From assembly GCA_030690405.1 (NCBI GenBank), contig JAUYGU010000010.1:1-6663 (forward strand): a stretch of 6,663 nucleotides of DNA, in the 5' to 3' direction. The notes below the pieces were generated by a model, which did no database searches, was not told where the DNA came from, and saw only the letters and a program-made list of their open reading frames with translations. Position numbers and translations under genes: made by a program. Positions within the stretch are counted from its first letter, which is position 1, and every line of letters starts with the position of its first letter. This DNA comes from Dehalococcoidia bacterium. GTDB taxonomy: Bacteria; Chloroflexota; Dehalococcoidia; SM23-28-2; RBG-16-64-32. This document shows, piece by piece, positions 1-4,799 of this stretch.

Positions 1-132
1 CGCTATCCGATCACCAACGCCCTCGTGGAGGGCAAGCACAATCGCATCAAGACGCTGAAAAGGAGAGCCTACGGCTATCGGAACGACAGGAGCTTTCTGC
101 TAAGGATCCTTAGCCTAATCCACACTGATTGA
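1..132 (+). CDS. ISL3-like transposase, C-terminal fragment (cut by window edge)
   Basis: The open frame runs from base 1 to a TGA at 130-132 and encodes the last 43 residues of a transposase; the rest lies left of the window. The fragment reads RYPITNALVEGKHNRIKTLK, followed by RRAYGYRN and an FLLRIL segment. The pattern N-x-(L/I)-x-E-G-x-(H/N)-N-x-I-K followed by KRxAYGYRN is the C-terminal signature of ISL3-family DDE transposases. Within it, Glu10 of the fragment should be the third catalytic acidic residue. The enzyme would cut and join the ends of its own element. The stop codon lies only 9 bp from the putative tip of the element, so the gene's 3' end runs into the terminal repeat, as is common in compact IS elements. 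Whether the full gene is intact cannot be seen from here. Confidence 0.85.
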   Translation, partial: RYPITNALVEGKHNRIKTLKRRAYGYRNDRSFLLRILSLIHTD

Positions 133-141
133 TGTAGAGCC
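1..141 (+). mobile_element. Right end of an ISL3-like insertion sequence
   Basis: The transposase fragment is followed by a short segment ending in GATGTAGAGCC (131-141). Read inward on the minus strand this begins GGCTCTACATCA. A GGCTCT- or GGGTCT-type tip is usual for ISL3-family terminal inverted repeats, and the element therefore probably ends at 141. ISL3 elements usually duplicate 8 bp of target. If the tip is placed correctly, bases 142-149 (GAGGTTGG) would be the target copy on this side. The left end is outside the window, so neither the matching inverted repeat nor the second target copy can be confirmed here. Confidence 0.65.
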
Positions 142-160
142 GAGGTTGGCCCGCCCTCGG

Positions 161-190
161 TTGACAGGTGCGGGCGGCGTCGTCGATGAT
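161..190 (+). promoter_or_regulatory. Candidate promoter for the CaiB/BaiF-family gene
   Basis: A perfect -35 hexamer TTGACA (161-166) is followed after 18 bp by GATGAT (185-190), which matches the -10 consensus at four of six positions. Transcription would start near 197-201, at or a few bases before the ATG codons at 201 and 204, giving a leaderless or nearly leaderless mRNA. This agrees with the absence of a Shine-Dalgarno sequence ahead of those codons. The -35 box begins 20 bp outside the putative IS tip, so the insertion would have replaced everything upstream of the core promoter. The assignment is inference from the consensus match alone. Confidence 0.4.
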
Positions 191-203
191 ACCGACGACG
201 ATG

Positions 204-1370
204 ATGGCACTTCAGGGGATACGCGTCCTGGACCTGACGCGACTGGCGCCCGGCCCGTTCTCCACGATGCTGCTGGGCGACCTGGGCGCCGACGTGATCG
301 TCGTGGAGGAGGCGCCGGGCGCCGGCCGCCGCTTCGACATCGGCATGAGCGACCGGGCGCAGGCGTTCAACGCCCTCGGTCGCAACAAGCGCTCGATCGG
401 CCTCAACCTGAAGGACGAGGCGGCGCGTGGCGTGTTCTACCGGCTGGCGGAGAAGGCGGACGTGGTGATGGAGGGGTTCCGGCCGGGGGTGGTGAAGCGG
501 CTGGGCGTGGACTACGAGACGGTGAGCGTGATCAACCCGCGCGTCGTCTACTGCTCCCTCAGCGGCTACGGTCAGACCGGGCCCTACGCCTCGCTGGTCG
601 GCCACGACATCAACTACATAAGCATCGGCGGCGCCCTGGGGATCAACGGCTGGCCCGGCCAGCCGCCAGCCATCCCCGGCAACATCATCGCCGACTTCGC
701 CGGCGGCGGCCTGTACGCCGCCTTCGCCATCCTGGCGGCGATCATCGCCCGCGAGAAGACCGGCCGCGGCCAGTACGTCGACATGGCGATGAGCGACGGC
801 GTGACCTCGCTGTCGACGTTCCTCGCAAGCATGTACTTCAGCTCCGGCCACGTGCTGGGCCGGGGGGTGGAGCTGCTCAACGGCGCATCGCCCGGCTACA
901 ACGTCTACGAAACGGCGGACGGCAAGTGGCTCAGCATCGGCTGCCTGGAGCCCTGGTTCTGGCAGGAGCTGTGCCAGGCCCTCGGCTGCGAGGAGTTCGT
1001 CCCCCACCAGAACAACCGCGAGAAGTTCCCCGAGATGTTCGAGTTCCTGCGGAGCAAGTTCCGCGAGAAGGGCCGCGATGAGTGGTTCGAGGAGTTGCGG
1101 CAGCGCGATATCTGCGTCGCGCCTGTGTACGGGATGGACGAGGTGTTCGCCGACCCGCACGTGCAGGCGCGGGGGATGATCGTGGAGGTGGAGCACCCGG
1201 AGTTCGGCACGGTGCGCCAGGTGGGCATCGGCCCCAAATTCTCCGACACGCCGGGCGCCGTGCGGACAACGGCCCCCAGGCGCGGGGAGAACACGGACGA
1301 GGTCCTGCGGGAGGCCGGCTACAGCGAGGACGAGATCCGGGCGCTGCGGGAGGCGAAGGCGGCCGGCTAG
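204..1370 (+). CDS. CaiB/BaiF-family acyl-CoA enzyme, alpha-methylacyl-CoA racemase-like
   Basis: The 388-residue product has the usual length of the CaiB/BaiF (type III CoA-transferase) fold family. It opens with ALQGIRVLDLTRLAPGPF and LGDLGADVIVVE (residues 2-35), the nucleotide/CoA-binding start of this family. Family motifs that follow are NLKDEAAR (68-75), the FRPGV segment (92-96) and SLSGYGQTGP (118-127). Racemase-type members use a His/Asp pair plus a Glu. These match His134 in GHDINY, Asp164 in ADFAGGG and Glu249 in LEPWFW, so an alpha-methylacyl-CoA racemase-type epimerisation is more likely than CoA transfer between acids, though the substrate is not known. I chose the ATG at 204 because the family normally begins at M-A-L-x-G. 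ATG at 201 is equivalent, while GTG 168 and ATG 186 would lie at or upstream of the likely promoter. The enzyme should be cytoplasmic and dimeric. It stands alone next to an IS end, with no acyl-CoA pathway partners in view. Confidence 0.9.
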   Translation: MALQGIRVLDLTRLAPGPFSTMLLGDLGADVIVVEEAPGAGRRFDIGMSDRAQAFNALGRNKRSIGLNLKDEAARGVFYRLAEKADVVMEGFRPGVVKRLGVDYETVSVINPRVVYCSLSGYGQTGPYASLVGHDINYISIGGALGINGWPGQPPAIPGNIIADFAGGGLYAAFAILAAIIAREKTGRGQYVDMAMSDGVTSLSTFLASMYFSSGHVLGRGVELLNGASPGYNVYETADGKWLSIGCLEPWFWQELCQALGCEEFVPHQNNREKFPEMFEFLRSKFREKGRDEWFEELRQRDICVAPVYGMDEVFADPHVQARGMIVEVEHPEFGTVRQVGIGPKFSDTPGAVRTTAPRRGENTDEVLREAGYSEDEIRALREAKAAG

Positions 1371-1407
1371 CGCATCTTCCGGTGCCCTCCCGAGTGTTTT
1401 ACTGTCG

Positions 1408-1432
1408 GGCCCGCCAAACGTTCCAGCGGGCC
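1408..1432 (+). terminator. Hairpin between the CaiB/BaiF gene and the lipoprotein gene
   Basis: GGCCCGC (1408-1414) and GCGGGCC (1426-1432) form a perfect 7-bp GC stem around an 11-nt loop, 37 bp after the stop codon of the CaiB/BaiF gene and 18 bp before the lipoprotein start. There is no T tract on either side, so this is not a canonical intrinsic terminator. It could be a weak terminator, a 3'-end stabiliser or a structure in the lipoprotein leader, just ahead of its ribosome binding site. Confidence 0.35.
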
Positions 1433-1450
1433 AGAGGGGGGCTGAGCGAC

Positions 1451-1879
1451 ATGCTTCGAGCCAGTATATTGCTTGCGTGTGTGGCCTTCGCGCTGGCACT
1501 GGGGTCCTGCGGCGGTGACGGACAGCGGAATGGTGAGCCGCTGGAGCCGGTCGAGGGGAAGGGGCCGCTGGGGCTGTATCTGAAGCTTCGGGATGAGCGT
1601 TACGTGCTCGCATGGCGAGACATCGAGGGCGAGACGGCATACCGCGTATCGGGGACGGCGACTTACTGGCCCTCCTGCGCTGAGGCGAGAGTGGACGTTA
1701 TCCAGGAGATCGAGTTCGCCGAAGACGTGGCGCCAGGCAGCACTGAGTTCGCGCTGCCGCGTCCCAGCGACGGGTCATCTTTCTTCCTGAAAGAGCTAGT
1801 GGCGGATGTCATCGCTTTCAACGGCGAAGAGGTGTCTGACGGTATGGCCTTCACGGGCGAGCCACCGCAGTGCGAGTAG
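1451..1879 (+). CDS. Small lipoprotein, possible fibronectin type III-like domain
   Basis: The 142-residue product starts at an ATG preceded by the purine-rich run AGAGGGGGGC (1433-1442). Residues 1-19 form a lipoprotein signal peptide: Arg3, a hydrophobic stretch at 5-17, then LGSC with the lipid-attachment Cys20. After a polar linker (21-38), residues 40-136 look like a beta-sandwich. YVLAWRDIEGETAYRVSG (51-68) has the W-x-D-x-x-G-E-T-x-Y-R-V pattern of a fibronectin type III B-C strand region, and VAPGSTEFALP (93-103) fits a later strand. Cys76 and Cys141 could form a disulphide. The protein would be anchored on the outer face of the cytoplasmic membrane. I do not recognise a specific family. 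The gene is read in the same direction as the CaiB/BaiF gene 80 bp upstream and ends 6 bp from the convergent MFS gene. An in-frame extension upstream of the ATG exists but lacks a signal peptide and overlaps the CaiB/BaiF gene. Confidence 0.75.
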   Translation: MLRASILLACVAFALALGSCGGDGQRNGEPLEPVEGKGPLGLYLKLRDERYVLAWRDIEGETAYRVSGTATYWPSCAEARVDVIQEIEFAEDVAPGSTEFALPRPSDGSSFFLKELVADVIAFNGEEVSDGMAFTGEPPQCE

Positions 1880-1885
1880 TTCGGG

Positions 1886-3157
1886 TCAGTCCGCCGGCGC
1901 CGACGCCGCGGGCTCGGGCACTTCCTCAGCCTCCCCGGATCTACGGAGCAGGGGTGACCAGAGCGCCAGCAGGGGCAGGGCCAGGGCCGCGATGAGGGCG
2001 CCGCCGGCCCAGTACGACGCCCTCAGCGAGGCCCTGTCGGCGAGCTGTCCCAGGAGCGGGGCCGAAGGCACCAGCACCGCCGAGCGGGCCAGGTTGGTCA
2101 GCGAGACCACCGTGGCCCGCTGGTCTGTCGGGACGCGCCGGTTGAGGTAGTCGGTGACCGTGGGCTGGGAGAGCGCCACCACCAGGCTCATCACCGGGAA
2201 CGCGACCTGGGCGTAGACGGAGTCCCAGACCGCCAGCAGGGCCCAGGAGGCGAACAGCACCGCCGGCATCAGGTAGAAGGTGCGCCTCTCTCCGAGGGCG
2301 GCGATGATCCGGTAAGCCGCCACGGCGCCGATGATGCCGGCGATACGCGTCGGTGTCTGCCACAGCCCGACTTCGCCGAGGCCGATGCCGTGCTGGCGCA
2401 GGAATGGCTGGAAGAAGAAGATGGGCCCGATGCTGCCGATCGTGATCAGGCCGTAGAAGAGGACGGAGTAGCGGACGGCCGGCCGCCGGCGCAGGATCTC
2501 GACGCTCTCCCCGATGATCTGGCCGTAGGAGAGGTGGCGCCGGCGGCCCCCTTCCAGCCTGGGCTCGGTGAACGAGGCCGCGGCGAGCACGGCAAGGAAG
2601 GCGATGCCGCCGCTCACGACGATCGGGAAGGAGAGGTCGGTCGCCTTCGCCACCGGCGCCCCCAGCAGCGTGCCGGCCATCGCCGCCGCGAACACGAGCC
2701 CCCAGGCGCGGCCATAGACCCGCGGGTATTCGTCCTCGCGCCCCAGCGCCTTCAGCGTGTCGTAGAGGAAGGCGGACTCCGTGCCGCCCAGGAGCGCGAA
2801 GCCGACCCCCCAGATGAGGTAGGAGACCAGGATCAGCTCGAACGAGGTGGCCAGGCCGAACACGGTCACGGCGATGCTGAAGAACAGCGCTCCGGCGAGG
2901 AGCGTCGGCCGGCGGCCCCAGCGGTCGGCGATGGCGGCGGCGGGGATCTGCAGGGCGATGATGCTGCCCCAGAACGGCACGTCTATGAGGGTGACCTGCC
3001 CCAGGCTGAGCCCGCGCTCCTCCGTGAGATAGATCACCCATATGGGCCACCAGAGCTGGAAGTTCAGCAGGAACTGGAAGAGGTAGAACTTCCAGATGTT
3101 CGCCTGATAGCGAGCGGCCAGCCGCGCGTCTGAGGGGGGCCCGGCGGACCCCTGCAA
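1886..3157 (-). CDS. Major facilitator superfamily (MFS) transporter
   Basis: The 423-residue product has the size and hydrophobic pattern of a 12-helix MFS secondary transporter. The diagnostic loop between helices 2 and 3 is IADRWGRRP (76-84). ESAFLYDTLKALGRED (127-142) followed by Y-x-x-x-x-GRAWG, and VPTDQRATVVSL (342-353) in the C-terminal half, resemble a widespread group of uncharacterised MFS proteins often annotated as drug or sugar efflux permeases. The central loop (about 197-226) is basic and cytoplasmic. The tail (403-423) is rich in Glu, Pro and Ala. The substrate cannot be read from the sequence. The start is a TTG at 3157-3155, chosen because a near-perfect Shine-Dalgarno sequence precedes it at the right distance and no ATG or GTG lies near. 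The gene is third in the order rsmG, YIP1-family gene, this gene, and converges on the lipoprotein gene with a 6-bp gap. Confidence 0.9.
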   Translation of the reverse strand: MQGSAGPPSDARLAARYQANIWKFYLFQFLLNFQLWWPIWVIYLTEERGLSLGQVTLIDVPFWGSIIALQIPAAAIADRWGRRPTLLAGALFFSIAVTVFGLATSFELILVSYLIWGVGFALLGGTESAFLYDTLKALGREDEYPRVYGRAWGLVFAAAMAGTLLGAPVAKATDLSFPIVVSGGIAFLAVLAAASFTEPRLEGGRRRHLSYGQIIGESVEILRRRPAVRYSVLFYGLITIGSIGPIFFFQPFLRQHGIGLGEVGLWQTPTRIAGIIGAVAAYRIIAALGERRTFYLMPAVLFASWALLAVWDSVYAQVAFPVMSLVVALSQPTVTDYLNRRVPTDQRATVVSLTNLARSAVLVPSAPLLGQLADRASLRASYWAGGALIAALALPLLALWSPLLRRSGEAEEVPEPAASAPAD

Positions 3158-3162
3158 GCGGG

Positions 3163-3171
3163 ACCTCCTTT
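3163..3171 (-). promoter_or_regulatory. Strong ribosome binding site for the TTG-initiated MFS gene
   Basis: On the minus strand these bases read AAAGGAGGT, a nine-base match to the anti-Shine-Dalgarno end of 16S rRNA. Five bases (CCCGC) separate it from the TTG at 3157. The strength and spacing of this site decide the start codon and probably compensate for the weak TTG initiator. Confidence 0.8.
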
Positions 3172-3202
3172 GGATGCGCTGAGGACGGCGAGAGGGGCGC
3201 TA

Positions 3203-3224
3203 GCCTGCCTGCCGGCAGGCAGGC
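3203..3224. repeat. Perfect 22-bp palindrome downstream of the YIP1-family gene
   Basis: The half-site GCCTGCCTGCC (3203-3213) is followed directly by its reverse complement GGCAGGCAGGC (3214-3224) with no spacer or mismatch. Each arm is itself a tandem GCCT/CCTG repeat. The palindrome starts five bases after the TAA of the YIP1-family gene and ends 46 bp before the TTG of the MFS gene, in the direction of transcription. In RNA it would form a GC-rich hairpin with only a few unpaired bases at the tip. There is no T tract, so a standard intrinsic terminator is unlikely. It could be a transcript-end or processing hairpin, a dispersed palindromic repeat, or a binding site for a dimeric protein. 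Confidence 0.85.
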
Positions 3225-3229
3225 CCAGC

Positions 3230-3844
3230 TTACCGCAGGTCCAGGGAGAAGAAGAATAGCCCGGGGGCGAGGCCGCCGACTGTGTTTATCTCCGCGATGT
3301 TGGCGAGCACGCCCATGACCACGGCGAAGGAGAGGAAGCCGACGAAGTTCGCGATCAGGATCTGCCGCGGCTCCGCGCTGGACGATGACTCAATCGCGAA
3401 GTGGCTGAACAGCGTCGCGCCCGCCAGCGCGGCGACTCCGAAGGGGACGGCGAAGGCGGTGATCGCGACGAGGACGCTCATCGCCACCGGCGCGAACGCG
3501 AAGCCCATCGTCCGGATCAGCTCATAGAAGTCCGTGCGGGCTCCGTAGGCCCTCGCCAGCACCTGGAACACCAGGTACACCCAGATGAACCAGGCCAGCG
3601 TCTGCAGGATGCTGCCGATGACGAGCGACTTCACGAACACCTCGTCGGCACTTACGCCGTTCGTCTGGACCGCCCACAGCCAGGAGCCGATACCGGCGAG
3701 GACGCTGGCCAGGAACACCACGACGATCGCTCCCGGGGTCGCGGACGGGTCGGAGCGGACCTCTTCGAAGACGGTCAGGTCAAGGCGGGCCAGCCTGCCC
3801 AACCAGCCGCTCACGCTCTGGAGGCTCGTCGTTTGGAAGCTCAT
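3230..3844 (-). CDS. YIP1-family integral membrane protein
   Basis: The 204-residue product begins with a soluble segment containing RLARLDLTVFEEVRSDPSAT (17-36), the amphipathic lead-in with EEVRxDPxAT that precedes the helices of bacterial YIP1-domain proteins. About five membrane segments follow, near residues 38-58, 71-95, 112-132, 133-148 and 163-185, the usual number for this domain. FYELIRTMGFAFAP (106-119), between the second and third segments, is the conserved Y-x-x-x-x-R-x-x-x-(F/Y)-x-x-x-P element. Bacterial YIP1 proteins have no well-defined biochemical role; eukaryotic relatives act in Golgi vesicle traffic, which should not be transferred here. The ATG at 3844 has a good ribosome binding site (AGGGGG on the minus strand, 3856-3851) six bases upstream. 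The gene lies 106 bp after rsmG and 72 bp before the MFS gene on the same strand. Confidence 0.8.
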   Translation of the reverse strand: MSFQTTSLQSVSGWLGRLARLDLTVFEEVRSDPSATPGAIVVVFLASVLAGIGSWLWAVQTNGVSADEVFVKSLVIGSILQTLAWFIWVYLVFQVLARAYGARTDFYELIRTMGFAFAPVAMSVLVAITAFAVPFGVAALAGATLFSHFAIESSSSAEPRQILIANFVGFLSFAVVMGVLANIAEINTVGGLAPGLFFFSLDLR

Positions 3845-3893
3845 CTAATGCCCCCTATTGGTGGGCCTGCCGCCGCGGCTCAGGGCCTGTTCC

Positions 3894-3905
3894 GCGCCTA
3901 GGCGC
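3894..3905. repeat. 12-bp palindrome ahead of the YIP1-family gene
   Basis: GCGCCT (3894-3899) is followed immediately by AGGCGC (3900-3905). It lies 50 bp upstream of the YIP1-family ATG and close to the 3913-3933 hairpin. It could be an operator half of the YIP1 leader, but a 12-bp GC palindrome is not rare at this base composition, so the functional reading is weak. Confidence 0.5.
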
Positions 3906-3912
3906 CCGCTAT

Positions 3913-3933
3913 GGAGCGAGCGGTCTGCGCTCC
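3913..3933 (-). terminator. Hairpin after rsmG
   Basis: GGAGCG (3913-3918) and CGCTCC (3928-3933) pair in a 6-bp stem with a 9-nt loop, 17 bp beyond the rsmG stop codon in the direction of transcription. On the minus strand the following bases are ATAGCG with no T tract, so it is at best a weak or factor-dependent terminator. A TTGACT sequence next to it (3939-3934, minus) resembles a -35 box, but no acceptable -10 follows at 16-18 bp. The gap may separate rsmG expression from the two membrane-protein genes, or it may simply be a structured spacer within one transcript. Confidence 0.3.
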
Positions 3934-3950
3934 AGTCAACTTCTTATCTA

Positions 3951-4667
3951 TTAACGCAAAGGATGCTTGACAGGTATACCCGGCCGGCGAGGAAACCGCG
4001 CCGGCGTGGGCGACTTCTTCCGAATCACAACGAGGGTAGGGGGCGTCTCCGTTTCCGGGACCTCCAGTCTGCCAACGTATTCCACGACCCCGCCGCAGGC
4101 CGCCAGCGCCGCTGCCGCTTCCGTTATCTCCCGCCGGGCGGCGCTGCCCTTAGGTGTCGCCAGCGCGCCACCAACGCGCAGAAACGGCAGCGCCATCTCC
4201 ACCAGGACGGGCAGGGGCGCCACCGCGCGGGCCAGCGCCAGGTCGTAGGCCTCGCGGTGGTCGCTGTCGTGGGCCGCCTCCTCCGCCCGGCAATTCAGAA
4301 CGGTCACGTTCTCCAGGCCAAGCCGCTGCACCAGCCGCTCAAGGAAGGCGGCGCGCTTGCCGTTGGCCTCCAGCAGGGTGAGCCGCAGCTCCGGCCGCAC
4401 GATCTTGATCGGCAGGCCTGGGAACCCCGCGCCGCTGCCGATGTCGATCACGTCCGTGCCCAGGGCGCCCAGGCGCTCCAGCTGCGCCAGCAGGGCCAGC
4501 GGCTCCAGGAAGTGCCGGCGCTGCACCGCCTCCGGGTCGGTCAGGGCGGTGAGCCGCAGACGGGGGCGGGCGGCCTCCAGCTCCTCCAGGTAGACGCGGA
4601 AGGCGGCTAGCTCTCCCGGCCGCAAGGGAAATCTTAACCGTTTGGCACCCCGGAGGAGGGTCTCCAT
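3951..4667 (-). CDS. rsmG: 16S rRNA (guanine527-N7)-methyltransferase RsmG (GidB)
   Basis: The 238-residue product is the normal RsmG size (E. coli has 207), with a short basic tail. RsmG transfers a methyl group from S-adenosylmethionine to N7 of G527 in the 530 loop of 16S rRNA; its loss is known to give low-level streptomycin resistance. The N-terminal helical part (about 15-65) holds LTALTDPEAVQRRHFLEPL, matching the family's LT-(A/S)-x-x-(D/E)-P-x-x-x-x-x-(R/K)-H-x-x-(D/E)-S region. SAM-binding motif I is DIGSGAGFPGLPIKI (75-89), followed by LTLLEANGKRAAFLE (97-111). The later RNA/SAM-site motif is ALARAVAPLPVLVE (144-157), with Arg147 as the conserved SRA-type arginine. The ATG at 4667 gives the family's usual N-terminus. 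An open frame continues upstream but overlaps the divergent CAP gene and has no family similarity. No Shine-Dalgarno sequence is visible ahead of the ATG. parA, parB and mnmG, the frequent neighbours of this gene, are absent here. Confidence 0.95.
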   Translation of the reverse strand: METLLRGAKRLRFPLRPGELAAFRVYLEELEAARPRLRLTALTDPEAVQRRHFLEPLALLAQLERLGALGTDVIDIGSGAGFPGLPIKIVRPELRLTLLEANGKRAAFLERLVQRLGLENVTVLNCRAEEAAHDSDHREAYDLALARAVAPLPVLVEMALPFLRVGGALATPKGSAARREITEAAAALAACGGVVEYVGRLEVPETETPPTLVVIRKKSPTPARFPRRPGIPVKHPLR

Positions 4668-4717
4668 TCTGTAACGGCTCTGAATCTGGCCTCGTCTCTT
4701 GTTATGCAAACACGAAA

Positions 4718-4752
4718 GCGGGGAGCGCTGGCCTGGAAACCGAACTCCCCGC
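4718..4752 (-). terminator. 8-bp-stem hairpin with T-rich flank on the minus strand
   Basis: GCGGGGAG (4718-4725) and CTCCCCGC (4745-4752) pair perfectly around a 19-nt loop in the spacer between the divergent rsmG and CAP genes. Read on the minus strand the stem is followed by TTTCGTGTTT, a T-rich tail, so in that direction it resembles an intrinsic terminator or attenuator 51 bp ahead of rsmG. Read on the plus strand it would be a large hairpin in the CAP mRNA leader. The loop contains CTGGAAACC, which could fold further. A role in stopping antisense read-through across the CAP gene into rsmG is inference. Confidence 0.4.
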
Positions 4753-4762
4753 CCAGTACACG

Positions 4763-4781
4763 GCAGGGCTCTTCTCCCTGC
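4763..4781 (+). other. Second leader hairpin upstream of the CAP gene
   Basis: GCAGGG (4763-4768) and CCCTGC (4776-4781) form a 6-bp stem with a 7-nt loop, ending 18 bp before the ATG at 4800. Together with the 4718-4752 hairpin it makes most of the 132-bp spacer self-complementary. No T tract follows on the plus strand. I do not recognise a known riboswitch consensus in it. Confidence 0.4.
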
Positions 4782-4799
4782 GCGCACCGCGATTATAGC

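Noticed and set aside
1082..1450. In-frame upstream extension of the lipoprotein
   Set aside because: It overlaps the CaiB/BaiF gene in another frame, has shadow-like Gly/Arg/Ala composition, and would bury the signal peptide and lipobox internally.
75..1640. 521-codon open frame on the minus strand
   Set aside because: It lies antisense to the CaiB/BaiF gene, starts inside the lipoprotein gene and runs into the IS end. Its product is Ala/His/Arg/Leu-rich with no domain pattern, as expected from the complement of a GC-rich coding region.
4704..4799. Upstream ATG start for the CAP protein
   Set aside because: It would place 32 polar residues before the signal peptide and make the hairpin region coding; there is no Shine-Dalgarno sequence ahead of it.
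4668..4799. tRNA or other known small RNA in the rsmG/CAP spacer
   Set aside because: The hairpins do not fit a cloverleaf: no acceptor pairing, no GGTTCGAATCC-type T arm and no anticodon arm at the right spacing.
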